Assembly (NCBI GenBank): GCA_933228895.1
Contig: OW121856.1
Coordinates: 104,011,027 to 104,075,026, forward strand
From: Platycnemis pennipes
Taxonomy: Eukaryota; Arthropoda; Insecta; Odonata; Platycnemididae
Direction of reading: 5' to 3'
Length of the DNA: 64,000 nt
Shown here: positions 11,318-22,189 of the stretch, in pieces
How the letters are laid out: every line of letters begins with the position of its first letter
Position numbering within the stretch: the first letter of the stretch is position 1
The notes under the pieces: model-generated
The model's database searches: none
Told to the model about the DNA's origin: nothing
Seen by the model: only the letters and a program-made list of their open reading frames with translations
Position numbers and translations under genes: made by a program

Positions 11318-11547
11318 GGCCGCTTTACACGATACAACTTTTTGTACAATTTCTTGCACATACGCTTGTATAAACTAAAAAAATTGTATGTTTGTCTGAA
11401 TGGAATTAGAGCAGGTTCTATTTCCCGTTCAGTCATACAGACAATCGCACAAGCGTTCGTACAATTTGCCGCTTTACACGATACGATTGCCTCATGCAAG
11501 AGTTTGTACAAGAAGTTGTACAAAACATTCTTTCGTGTAAAGCGGCC
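11318..11547. mobile_element. MITE with 15-bp TIRs flanked by TTAA, copy 1
   Basis: A 230-bp element starting GGCCGCTTTACACGA and ending with its exact inverse complement TCGTGTAAAGCGGCC. TTAA flanks both ends (11314-11317 and 11548-11551). It has no coding sequence. An internal copy of the terminal motif in direct orientation (GCCGCTTTACACGATAC at 11468) precedes the 3' third, and GTACAA motifs recur throughout. TTAA flanks suggest mobilisation by a piggyBac-type transposase. The second copy at 25296-25505 reads better as a 3-bp TTA duplication, which would suggest PIF/Harbinger, so the superfamily is open. Confidence 0.8.
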
Positions 11548-11551
11548 TTAA

Positions 11552-12227
11552 AACATATGACGAGAAAAGAGTTTCTGGATAATCTCTCTCCAAAATTAAT
11601 GTTATAGTTGCTCTTCTGCACTTACATACTAATGAGAATCATCAATATATTCAAAAACTGGAATACTTTGACCAAATTAACGAGACAAATTCTTGTAGTT
11701 TAAAAATATATCGCTATTTTCATCTGTAAAGCGGCATTTTCAGTTCATAAGACGAACATTTACAATTTTTCTGATTTTATTTTCTTCACGTTTCTTCTTA
11801 GCCTATGTTATTTTACACAAGTTAAATCACGTCAATATCAGTCAGCTGCTAATCCGTTTTCTTTCCCTTTCATCTCTAAACTTGCAATATATTCCTTATG
11901 TATATATCGCACACACATTTATTACATAAAACATGCACAACATCGGAAATTGCCCTCACGAAATGCACTTAAAAATTAATCTAACAGAAACAAACAAAAT
12001 ACACTTCTCTTCAGGATCGCACTTAACAGGCCATACACTTTTTCACTTTCTTTTCTTTCGAGCCACTTCTTAAATCAAATCAGAAACAACACAACAACAC
12101 CGATAATCTCTCTTGTCTCACGAATGCTTATTCACCCACACAGACACCAACTAGCTCACAAATAATGCCCTTTCTTAAGCACGCGTCACTTTTGCGTCTC
12201 CACACCACCGCGTCTAACACACAACTC
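11552..12227. other. Spacer, nothing recognised
   Basis: AT-rich sequence with a CA-rich segment from about 12060 to 12220. A lone TGTAAAGCGGCATTTT near 11727 resembles the MITE end but is isolated. Confidence 0.4.
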
Positions 12228-12235
12228 CCCGATTC
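12228..12235. repeat. Left 8-bp target-site duplication of hAT-like element
   Basis: CCCGATTC, identical to 13805-13812. Confidence 0.85.
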
Positions 12236-13804
12236 TAGGGATGGGCAGAAATAACCGGTTATATCCATAACCGGTTATTTACCCTAGGTTAACCTGAAAA
12301 TAACCGGTTATTTTTCTGATCAGGTTAACCTGAGTACTCGGTTATTTTTTTGCATAACCGAAAAATAACCTTAATATTTTTCGTCAAAAATGTTGGATGT
12401 TGGCACTCTGTCGGTAGACACTGGTTCTACTTGCACTCAAGGCAGCTTATTGTAAGTACATCAGCCAGGACGAAAAAGCTATTAGTAATTTTATAACCGA
12501 GTACTCATAACCTGAGCGCAAGGAGGCTACAAGGAGTCTAATATAATATTCGTGCCTGATCGAAATAACCGAAAGACCGCATTCTGTTGGAGAGCTCTGG
12601 AACTACTAGCTCGGCAACAAACGCATTATAGCCTGGTCGGTTAAAAACCGGTTATAGGTTATATTTTATAACTGAGTACTCATAACCTGAGCGAAATAAC
12701 CGAAAGCCCGCACTCTGTAGGAGAGCTCTGGAACTACTTGCTCCTTAGGCAACAAACGCATTAGCCTGGTCGGTTAAAAACCGGTTATAGGTTATATTTT
12801 ATAACCGAGTACTCATAACCTGAGCGAAATAACCGAAAGCCTGTATCCTGTCGGAGAATCATGGAAATAAAGGTGTTGATATTCACCGCCATGAGTAAAC
12901 CCAAGGCTCAACGTTGAAAGTGAAACATTTATGCATTGTTTTAATTCGTGATGGCAACAGGTCGTAATTTTCAACATACACAATATCGTGAATATCCTTT
13001 GGAGTTACACAGGTATTTCGGCGAGGGTTCTGAACTGAATATCTTACAGTAGAAGCCACCGGCCGCTTATTTTCAAATTTAATATCACGTTAACATACCC
13101 GTTATATTATTTTCTACTGATATATACCTGATTAATTCTAAGGTAAGAAGAGTTATTATCAAATTGCCCGACTTCGTAAAATAAACCTTCGGCAAGTGTC
13201 TTGGCCAGGGTATAAGTCTTGGTTTGGTGGTTCCCCTCTAATGTTTTCCTCTTATAAGACTATATTTCCTCTTATAAGAATATATATGTGAGTCGAAGGG
13301 GGAGTTTCGGGGAAATGAGCATGAAATGATGATTAGCATTACTTATGTTATTTTTCATATAATAAGTGGTAAAAATTCCGAAGATGTTATTTGGTCTCGA
13401 GCAGTTACGGCACTAACGTGATGGACGAAAAATGCACTTGTTTAACATATGTCCACTGCAACTGCATCCGATTTATTTTCTTTGGTTCCGCGGTAATCTG
13501 CCTTTAAATAAAATGTATTATTTATGTTGCAGTAATTGCGAACGTTATAAATGATAAGGAAAATACAATTACATTAGGTAATTAATAAATATCAGTATTT
13601 TACGCAAACCTCTTCCACCCCCCCCCCCTCCCCCCGCCGCTTGCACGATGGCCATGTTTCGGTTATGCTACAGGTTATAAAACCTAAAAATAACCGGTTA
13701 TTTTTAGACTCAAAAACCACAGATTTTAATACTCAAGTACTCATTCTGTTTAAAATAACCGGTTAACCTAACACCGGTTTTTTTCTCATAACCGCCCATC
13801 CCTA
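12236..13804. mobile_element. hAT-like non-autonomous DNA transposon with 8-bp target duplication
   Basis: The element begins TAGGGATGGGC and ends with the inverse complement GCCCATCCCTA. It is flanked by an exact 8-bp direct repeat, CCCGATTC (12228-12235 and 13805-13812). Eight-bp duplications and TIRs of this kind are typical of the hAT superfamily. It is 1569 bp long and holds no frame resembling a hAT transposase, so it would depend on an enzyme encoded elsewhere. Both ends are dense in the palindrome AACCGGTT and half-sites (ATAACCG, GGTTAACCT). Internal tandem repeats lie at about 12495-12870, and a C-run lies near 13617. Confidence 0.85.
12495..12870. repeat. Tandem repeats of about 140-150 bp inside the hAT-like element
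   Basis: A block reading GAGTACTCATAACCTGAGCG, then AAATAACCGAAAG, then GGAGAGCTCTGGAACTACT, then GGCAACAAACGCATTA, then GCCTGGTCGGTTAAAAACC, occurs twice nearly complete. A third, partial occurrence begins and decays after GTCGGAGAATCATGG. Confidence 0.75.
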
Positions 13805-13812
13805 CCCGATTC
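13805..13812. repeat. Right 8-bp target-site duplication of hAT-like element
   Basis: CCCGATTC, identical to 12228-12235. Confidence 0.85.
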
Positions 13813-14089
13813 TCGATCTCTCCTATTGTTCCTTAATTACCAACGCTTGTTTACTTCCATTATTGCACCTTGCATTGTTTATCTCGGCGGCTCCATTGTT
13901 ATGTTATAAACTGTTAGAAACAGAAAGCCTGAACAAGAGCTATATTCACGATCGTGATTCAATTGCTCGCGGAGTGATAAATCTACAATATTCACAAGCA
14001 CAAAAATTTTTTGTGCGTTTCACTTTTTTTTATGTTTACTTGTTTTATGGATTTGCATATTTTTTCCCACCGCTTCCCCAGGGAGGTCC
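13813..14089. other. Spacer between hAT-like element and GC island
   Basis: AT-rich with short frames only; nothing recognised. Confidence 0.4.
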
Positions 14090-14620
14090 GGAATGATGCG
14101 GGCTCCAGTGACCATCCCCTCTGATAAATCTGTCGAGAGGGAATGGGGCAGAGGAAGGCCGCTGCGGTCAGGAAAGTGGATGGGAGCGGTGGAGGTCAGG
14201 AGAGAAGCCCTGTATCTCTGGGCGGAGGGGTTGAGGGGGCGAGTTAGAGGGGAGGGAGTTTTCAAACGGGATTAGGCAGAGGAGCAAGGGAGGGTCCGGT
14301 CCAATTGGTAGGTGCCTGGTGAGGGAAAGGGTTATTCCGAGGGAGGGAAGGGTGGGTTTGGTGGATGTTATAAACGAGAGACGAACTGCTATAGGCCGTG
14401 AGAATGACGCATGGCCTTGCGGGATTATAATGGCGGCAGTTGGCACGGAACGGCCCTGTCTGCTTCTGCGGTCTAGCGCCGTGAAAGACGCATGGGCCGC
14501 TGGGATATGATAAACGCCATTGGAATGTGTTCGGGTTTCGGGAATCCACCGAGGAGGCTTGGGATGGGATCGGCGAGTGAGGGAAACGTTTTAGTATTCA
14601 AAACGACTCTGGGGGTCTTT
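14090..14620. other. GC-rich island, plus strand purine-rich
   Basis: From 14100 to 14360 the plus strand is G/A-rich and the minus strand yields overlapping Pro/Ser-rich frames with no motif. Several GC-rich segments (GGCACGGAACGGCC, CGGTCTAGCGCCG) suggest a CpG-island-like region. Confidence 0.4.
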
Positions 14621-14854
14621 CTGTCGAAACTGAGGTGGTTTAAAGTGGCGATGGATCATTCGTAACTCTTCTAATTTTAAAGTAGATTGAATGAATGATA
14701 AGAAATGCCGTAAAGTTGTAGTTGTGGAAATATTGTCACAGTTACTGAACAATAATACTTTAGCTTATTCTTTCCAATGACCGAAAACGTGACAGCGATA
14801 GATTGCCTAGCGAATGTATTAAAAGTTTCTTTCTGTATTCAAACAATTCAATTA

Positions 14855-14965
14855 CATCCACGCGAAACCCTGCAAGCCACCGTGAGGGTGTGTGGCAGGA
14901 GGTGAAGATCACCAAACTTGCACTAGGCTGGGAAGTATTGACATCTACGCCTACGACATTGACGC
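14855..14965 (-). mobile_element. LINE 3'-end fragment, minus orientation
   Basis: CCCTGCAAGCCACCGTGAGG followed by GTGTGTGGCAGG is the inverse complement of the LINE 3' end seen at 10560-10620 and 40350-40405. It continues into GATCACCAAACTTGCA, which is shared with 38340-38355. Only the 3' untranslated end is present. Confidence 0.65.
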
Positions 14966-17900
14966 TACATCTACGATTAAGCATACGACGAAACAATTAT
15001 ATATCATAATATAATAACCGTCTGGGATAAGATAGTCAATAGCTCACTCGATTAGATACTAATGTTAACTACACGCTTATAGCCTTATGGAAATAATCAA
15101 TCAATGCATTAAATAAAATAGCAAACCTGTTATTAAAGTAAAATTACTTCGTAAATGCATTTACTTGTACGAGCTTGGTGCGTGTTTAACTAAAACGTTT
15201 CTCGTATTTTTTAACGTTGCATCTGGTCGTGAATGTGCTTATTGCATGGTGATACTTCACCCCCTGCCATCCACCCACCAGATGACCAGGTGTTCAGGAG
15301 ATATAGTTGATAGACGACAAAATGGCTAACGGTAGCTCAATTTGAGAGCTGCGTTTCATTCAGAGATATTTTTTTATCTTGCCTCCTCGATAACGAGGTC
15401 GACGGTAAATAATTTTAATGAGAGTAGGAGTAAATCGACTGATATTTTGAGATCGTTAGTCGGAGATAAAATGCTGCAGTAATAAAGTTCTGGCGACAGC
15501 AAGCACTCGTCAATTAATCAAGTGATAAGAGGGCAATCCATGTAATGAAGGTCAATTTAAAAACAAATGGAGGAGCATGGAGTTGATTGATCATTATGAC
15601 AAATATTACGGTTGGAGGAAAAATAAATTTAACAGCTTTAACTGCTTATTGATTGTTTGCCTGCACATTTAGCCAAATAAATTATAAGCTCTTATGGGAA
15701 AAGGGAAGAGAACGTAAAGAGCATTGAGAAATAAATTGGGACCTTGAAGTGAGAAGTGATTTCAAGCGTATTTGTATGGGGAAGGGAAACGCCAACTGTT
15801 ATCATTTGTGTATCATTAAAGCTAAGTACGAGTTCATAAAGGCATTTTTCAAGGAATGAGTGGAGTGAAGTCTCTAGCACTTGCCTTGAAAATGCAAGAT
15901 GCATCCACACAAAATAGCATGTGTCTTCCATTCTTCCATTTATTATTTTACGCCCTGAAAAGTAATGAATGTATTTTTTGGTATCCTTGGCCTATATTCT
16001 GCAGCAATCACAATATTAATGTAAATAAGGATTGCGGAGTAAATGATTGAAATGAAATGAGTGTTCCAACTACATTATCTTAGCTATTAAAAATACTTTA
16101 CACGTCATACATAGACACCTTTTCATTGAATAAATTTAATTAGTTTTTCTATATACCATGAAATGAACCTATGATAATATAGAGCATCGGCCTGGTATCG
16201 TAAAATGCTAAGTAACTGTGTAACCCTTCCTCATAATGATATCAGTGTCTCCAGGAAATGAATGAACCAGATTCATGATATTAAATAAGAATTTTTTTCT
16301 CACACAATAAAAAGAGGCATGCAAAAATATTACACTTGGAGAATAATTGTTTACGATTGAACTATCACCAAAGTTTTTTCTGCTGAAGAACGTACAAAAC
16401 ATTTTGTTCTATAAATATTATGATTGATGTGATAATGTATAAATATCACTAAATCATTCGTGTGCCTTTTAGGAATAAGCACTACCAGAACATACTTGAT
16501 ACCGTTACAAAAATAAGCGAAACTTATTCTTATGCGCCAAATATTTGTAAATCATCCGACCCAATCTATTCTCTTAAATCCCATGAACAGTCTTGAATTT
16601 CACCGGAGCCCATCCATCACTTTCGTCGTCGACATGTGCTCAAATTATTTGTCATAACGATATCGATCTTTAGCCAAGAAACATTAACTTAGCAATTCTA
16701 GGGGTGTTCTTTTATATATTTAGTGGAGATTGGCTGTTCGTATTCAAGGATAAGTTACTATTTCAAGACGGAACGGGGTCAGGATTAAATTTACAGCTAC
16801 GTTTATGTTTCATTAAAACATTTTATTTCAATGAAATAAAATTGAATCGAGTAAGGTGGCGTGCCGAAAGATATTTACCGTATAATTTCGATGCTTGGAT
16901 ATTTATTTTATGGTTTCAAATAATTTTAAGAGGTAACCAGGTAATATGAGAGTCAACACGAGTATATTTTAAGACGATAACGTTTTAGATTAACACAGAT
17001 AATGGACTGCGTCATTCACGATATTCTCTTTATCCGGCACGTATGTAGAATGGAAAAGATTGTTAATTCCATCCATTAGTAAGTCATACCGTCATGTAGG
17101 TGACCTGAGTAATTTCCTTGGGATACTTTATCTATTGATATTTATTGTTTACAGTATTAATACTCCAATTTAAAGCATTTTATCACGATTTCTTTCACGG
17201 GTATAGATGTTAGTATCTCTACAGAGATACAATGCGTTTGCACGTCATAAGGAATATATTTATCGAAGTACCTACTACATTACCTTCTGAATGTCACCCT
17301 AGTGTTAAATAGCAGTGTACATGCTTTCAAACTTATAGTTTTCCTAGTTTTGTTCAACCCGAAGGTAGGTCTTGTTGGCGTGGGTAGTCGTCGGTCACTA
17401 AATACTAATCCAAACGGAATGCCGCGGCGTACCATTTGGATTATAACAATTGTGCTTGTAGGTATTTGTAAATAATTTTTCTTCTATTTGATATCTAATA
17501 TCATAAAAAAACACGCTTTACTATGTTTTAGCTAACGAATCCACAGGAAGTTTTGATCTTAGATATAGAATTTTTAATGAAATTTTCACATTTACGATAC
17601 GTATTATTTTTGAAAATTGAAACAACTTGCATGTATTATGCTGTATTTTATGCTCTAGCTTAATTGCATTATTTCCCGTCTTTTCTCCCATATCTGTGAT
17701 TCTAAGTGAGGAGTATAAAATTAAGGAACTACGGCAAAGATGGCAACTCTTCTCAGTACTTGATGTTAAATTTTGTTGAAAAGTAAGCTGAAGTTCTAAC
17801 AAAGTATTTGCTTAAATATTGTGGTAACAATTAAAAAAATGAACGTAAAAATAAGGTTTGTGTCGTATACATTAATTTCCTGGCATATTTCTTCTATAGT

Positions 17901-17995
17901 TCATTTATTCAATGTGTTTTCATTATTAATGATATAATATTTATATTTTATATTTTATTATTAATGATATAATACCTCAACACATATTAGAAAAA
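14966..17995. other. AT-rich stretch, no gene recognised
   Basis: About 3 kb of AT-rich DNA with chance frames up to 93 codons. A possible scrap of the LINE tail (TCACCCCCTGCCATCC) lies near 15258. TTGTTCAACCCGAAGGTAGG near 17352 matches the 3' end of SINE-2 but without the rest. A 16-bp direct repeat (TTATTAATGATATAAT) occurs twice between 17923 and 17973. Confidence 0.45.
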
Positions 17996-18385
17996 TATTT
18001 TTATACAGCTCAATTTTGAATGTGTTGGTATATTAAACGGGAATAGCAGTCTATTTTATACTGTTTTATTAAACAAGCGTTTGCCTTTTCGGAGAATATT
18101 CCTCAAGTAGTAAACAATTCATATGATTTAGTTATCTCAAATAGGAATCCTTCGATATAGTAAATGTATCGCAAGTTTTACCATTTTTAATATTTTTATA
18201 CAGCTCAGTTTTGAATGTGTTGGTATATTAAAAGGGATTTAGCAATCTATTTTATACTGTTTTATTAAACAAACGTTTGCCTTCTCGGAGAACATTCCTC
18301 AAGTAGTAAACAATTTATGTGATTTAAGCTATCTCAATAAGGAATCCTTTGATATAATAAATATATCGCAAGTTTTACCGTTTAT
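17996..18385. repeat. Tandem duplication, unit about 195 bp
   Basis: Unit 1 starts at 17996 and unit 2 at 18191, both with TATTTTTATACAGCTCA. They stay collinear through GAATGTGTTGGTATATTAAA, TTATACTGTTTTATTAAACA, CCTCAAGTAGTAAACAA and ATCGCAAGTTTTACC. Differences are scattered substitutions and one-base indels, so the duplication is not very recent. Non-coding. Confidence 0.85.
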
Positions 18386-18925
18386 TCAGAGCATTCAAGC
18401 AAAAAGGTTCCTTCAGAGGGTTTTTTCGGGTGGAATATTTCATTTATTATTATAGAAGTCATATTAATTTCACCGTTACCTTTGCCAAAAAAAAACAGCC
18501 TATGCTAAGTTGGTTCTAAAACACACATGTTCAACATAAGATGCGTATTTCACCAAGAAATGTTTTTTACTATGACGGAGTTCAAGGACGAATGTGTAGG
18601 AATTTTCATTTCCAGTGGTTGGGACTTTTTCCATGGGAGATCATTAATTTAATCTATTCCTCCGGCTCTTGAAGTATCCTAGAGTATTTTTTTAAATACG
18701 GCATTTCGGTAACGAGATGCCTACGGAGTTTCTGAAATGTAGAAGGTACGGTGTTGACTTATAGGAGTTCAGAAACCTGAGAGAATCGATCATTTATACC
18801 TCAGGAGGCGTGTTCACGAAGAAAATGGTGTTCACGAGGAAGGAACTTCAAGAGGTTCATTACCCGTACCCCTAGGGGAAAGGTTAAAATTTGAAAGAGT
18901 CCACGTTGACCTATGGGTTTCTAGC
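18386..18925. other. Spacer, nothing recognised
   Basis: AT-rich, short frames only. Confidence 0.4.
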
Positions 18926-19315
18926 AAGTGAATATATTCTTCAGGATTCAGTTCTCAGCCTTAAATGTGTATATATTCACACAAATTAAAAAGACATCCA
19001 GAATGGACAATAACCATGCTATAGATCTGAATGATAATGGGTCAGTGGACACACAAATGGCCCAATTCAAAGTAGGTGGGGTGAATGGAAGAGATATAAT
19101 TGACGGCGAAATTGGTGTGTTCCTATGATGCTATTTTATCCCAGAATGGAAAAATCTATACCGTTTAATTTCAAACGCAAAAGAAGTAGATAAACATAGG
19201 GAGGAAGAAAAGAGGTCCCTTAAGGAATATACTCTTCAGGATTCAGTTCTCAGCCTTAAATATGTATATATTCACACAAATTAAAAATACATCTAGAGTT
19301 GATAATAACCATGGT
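18926..19315. repeat. Direct repeat pair of about 90 bp
   Basis: Segment 18926-19018 recurs at 19222-19312 (CTTCAGGATTCAGTTCTCAG, then TATATATTCACACAAATTAA, then AATAACCATG). The copies are about 296 bp apart. The 66-codon frame at 18928-19128 spans the first copy and is not recognised. It is not preserved in the second copy, so coding is doubtful. Confidence 0.7.
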
Positions 19316-19709
19316 TGATAATACCAAAATTGATAATAACAATAACCATCAATTAAAGAGTATAGGAAGAAAAGAATAAAGTATCAACTTTTCACCAAAA
19401 AAATGTTTCGTATGCCAAAAATATTAAATAATATCAAACATTAATATCAATTTTCCAAATATTGATTATAAACCACATTACATATTTTAAGTTAAATAAG
19501 AGAGCATTAAAAGTTTTCTAAATTTATATTTTACCTTTTTTTTCAAAAGATTACGAATGGGTACCTCATCTGGTAACTCACTCTTATGTTTCACAGGATT
19601 CTTTGCAACTGACCTTGATTATTATATTGCTAAATTAAAGTGGATATAGAACATCCATACTATTCACAAATTAGTTCTTAACAAACAAAATTGCTCTGGA
19701 CTCTAGTAA
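19316..19709. other. AT-rich spacer
   Basis: Nothing recognised. A short GATAATAAC / GATAATACC / GATAATAAC run lies near 19300-19345. Confidence 0.35.
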
Positions 19710-20060
19710 AATACGATTGGAAAAATTAAAGGCGCTAGAACTGTGGGTGTGGAGGAGAATGTGGAAAGTGCGTTGGACGGAATGGAGAATGAAGGAAGAG
19801 AAGAATGTTGAGCATATTGAAAGGGTTAGAAGGTTGAAAACCGAAAGTTAGAGAAGGCATTTAGAACAGATATTTAGGGATAATAATATGCTGAAGGCAG
19901 TTAAAAAAGGACAAAATGCTGGGTAAGCTAAGAAGAGGGATGAGAATGTAAGGTTTTTGGATAGCATGAAGAGAGGTCAGAAAACCCAAGAGAGAAATAG
20001 CTGACCTAAGGAGCAGTTAAGAAAAAGCAAGGCAGAGAAGGAATCTCCTTCAAAAATTAC
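19710..20060 (+). mobile_element. LINE fragment, C-terminal end of a non-LTR polyprotein
   Basis: The conceptual protein contains LKALELWVWRRMWKVRWTEW followed by NVEHIERVRRL and, after a stop, KKRDENVRFLDSMKRG. This matches the general pattern (A)LEMW.WRRM..I.WT, then WLD.IK, at the end of many LINE reverse transcriptases. Stops interrupt it. It is a different lineage from the LINE at 9915-10622. It ends near an AT-rich segment with AATAAATC. Confidence 0.65.
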
Positions 20061-21507
20061 AATACGTTTTATAAAAATATCAATAAATCAATTTTAATTT
20101 TAAGTTTTAGTTTTCATTATCCATATTCTTACTCCAAAGCTTCAACATACCTGTTTGGTTATGTGTCCCACCAAGTAATTGACTGCTCAAATGAATCTTC
20201 TTACTTTTAGAACTTAGTTATAGCTCTCAACCAAAGGTATCCGGACAAAGCTATGCTGAAGTTAGCTCAAACGTTTCGATAAATGGTTAGTATTCCCCAA
20301 GCATTTTCATAACATACTGTATTAATGTGCTTTTAGCGGAAATTAATTTTACCTGCGCATCATGCAGGTATTTGTAGACTTTACCACTAAAACCCATGAC
20401 TCATGGAAAGGACCGCAGTATCGCTCAATAGATTGTTTGAACACATTAATCTTCGAGGTTTAGAGCAGGAGAATGGTGACAACATGACAGGACGATTTGC
20501 CAAACGCCAAATTATCCCAGGCTGAAAAACAAGCGAGCGATATAGTAAAGAATTTTATTTCGAGGCGATTGAGATGAATGATTGGGGGTCAGAGTGCACG
20601 TCATCTTGCGAAGGAATCGATCCAAGATGAGTGGAAAGTATTCGACTTGTTTTGGCGCGGGATATTTCGCGAGGCGGCCCGCATTGGAGCTGATTGATAG
20701 TTTTGGCGAGGTTATATTATTTGATTTTTTTGATGGACATGGTATTTATGGCCACAGTGCTCTCATGGCTTCCACAAACAAAATGAGTATTTAAATGAGC
20801 AGAATTTCCTCCACATTTGCTTTTTATTTGAATCACCTGCCATTCATGAATATCCATCAAAACTTCATGTTTGAAATCCTCGAAGAAGATATTTATCCTC
20901 TGATACCGGAAATAACGACTTTTTCTTGGGCTAATGAGAGGTATTTTTCAGGCAGAGATGGAATCTTGAACGAGAACCACTGAATTGATGAGGAAAAATA
21001 TTGAAAGCGTTTGTTTCACCTCTAAAAACTCTAATGATCCAAAAACTTCCGGGATCCTTACTAATAATTTGTTCGGAAAACAGGTTATGCCTATTCTACT
21101 TGGGGGCAATAATTTCCTTTTCAAGAATTGGAGTTTAATTTCACAGTTCTGCTCGCTCATCACTTATATTTTTAGTTCTGTGCCTGGACCTAAAAGATCA
21201 CTGTCAGAGAAGAATGCTATGACGATACTAGACAATATTAGGTACATGTTTCCGCTCGTTTAATTGCATTCTTCAGTTGTTAATAATTACGAATTTCGTA
21301 TGTCTTTCTTAAGAAACTTAATTTATTGTCTACATGCCAACCTGGCAACACACTTATACTGATCACTAAAATAAGTTGTTGAACTTCTATGTTAAATGAA
21401 TACAGTCCACTTTTTCCTTCAAGAATTATAACATCTTTTTATTCAGAAATCAGGTTGATGTCAACGGTTTCCTTTGCTATCATACGGCGGAAACTCTACC
21501 TAAAGTG
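20061..21507. other. AT-rich spacer, no gene recognised
   Basis: Frames at 20582, 20795, 20948 and 20985 are short, and two of them overlap on opposite strands; none has a recognisable motif. Confidence 0.4.
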
Positions 21508-21753
21508 TGTTGAACCCGAAGCTTGATCATTGATAGGTGAGAGTAGAGCTCTCCCCGCACTAAGCCATTGGCGTGTGAAATTCACACATTTAGGGTAGGG
21601 AGCCAGTTCCTTTCCCTGGGCCACCTGCAATGTCCTACGAAGTCCTAACACGCAGAAAATTGAATCGCGAGGGGATTCGATCACGCCTGGGATTTGAACC
21701 CGGGACCCTGGGGTCGGAAGTTCAGTGCCCTATCCACTAGGTCACCACGACCC
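21508..21753 (-). mobile_element. tRNA-derived SINE family 2, copy A
   Basis: Read on the minus strand, the head is GTCGTGGTGACCTAGTGGAT (an A-box-like segment), then CCCGGGTTCAAATCCCAGG (a B box). This is the internal RNA polymerase III promoter pattern of a tRNA. The body runs leftward through TGTGTGAATTTCACACGCCA to a CGGGTTCAACACAC end. It matches 55292-55553 along its length. SINEs are copied by LINE enzymes and encode no protein. Confidence 0.8.
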
Positions 21754-21834
21754 TCTAAATTAGTGAATAGTAACTATAGCTGAATTTCCCATTAGGAAAA
21801 AATCCACAGGGAAGAAGGAAGTTTTAGTAGCTTA

Positions 21835-21900
21835 ACTAGCAGAGTACCTCACCGTAAATCAGGGGGTCCGGGTTCGAATCCCAGTCTAGGTGATTTTTTT
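21835..21900 (+). mobile_element. tRNA-like head, probable SINE
   Basis: TAGCTTAACTAGCAGAGTA (A-box region) and GGGTCCGGGTTCGAATCCC (B box) are spaced as in a tRNA. Only about five acceptor-stem pairs form, two of them G-U, and a T-run follows. This fits a tRNA-derived SINE head better than a working tRNA gene. The following 180 bp match nothing else in the window. Confidence 0.5.
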
Positions 21901-22189
21901 CCTTGCGGAAAATTCAGCTAATGTGCATTTTCGGCGGGTGAATCCACTAAGGTATTCGCGGATGGTTCGCAATCCTTGGATTTGAATAGTGATTATGATT
22001 CGCTGGATCATTTTACCAATGTAACCGAGACCAATGATGAGGAAATATCCCTTACGGAGAATTGAGGCGTAAACATACGCAATTACACAAACTTGTCCTC
22101 GCTAACGTGGCTGAGTTCGCTGGTAATTTCGTGGGGATTGGTGTCAATGGTTCCGTTTAAATTTCTCGGTTCATTTCCACGCCGAGGTG
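21901..22189. other. Spacer or SINE body, not recognised
   Basis: This may be the body of the SINE starting at 21835; there is no second copy to confirm it. Confidence 0.3.

Noticed and set aside
21835..21900. Functional tRNA gene
   Set aside because: A and B boxes are good but the acceptor stem pairs poorly; a SINE head is more likely.
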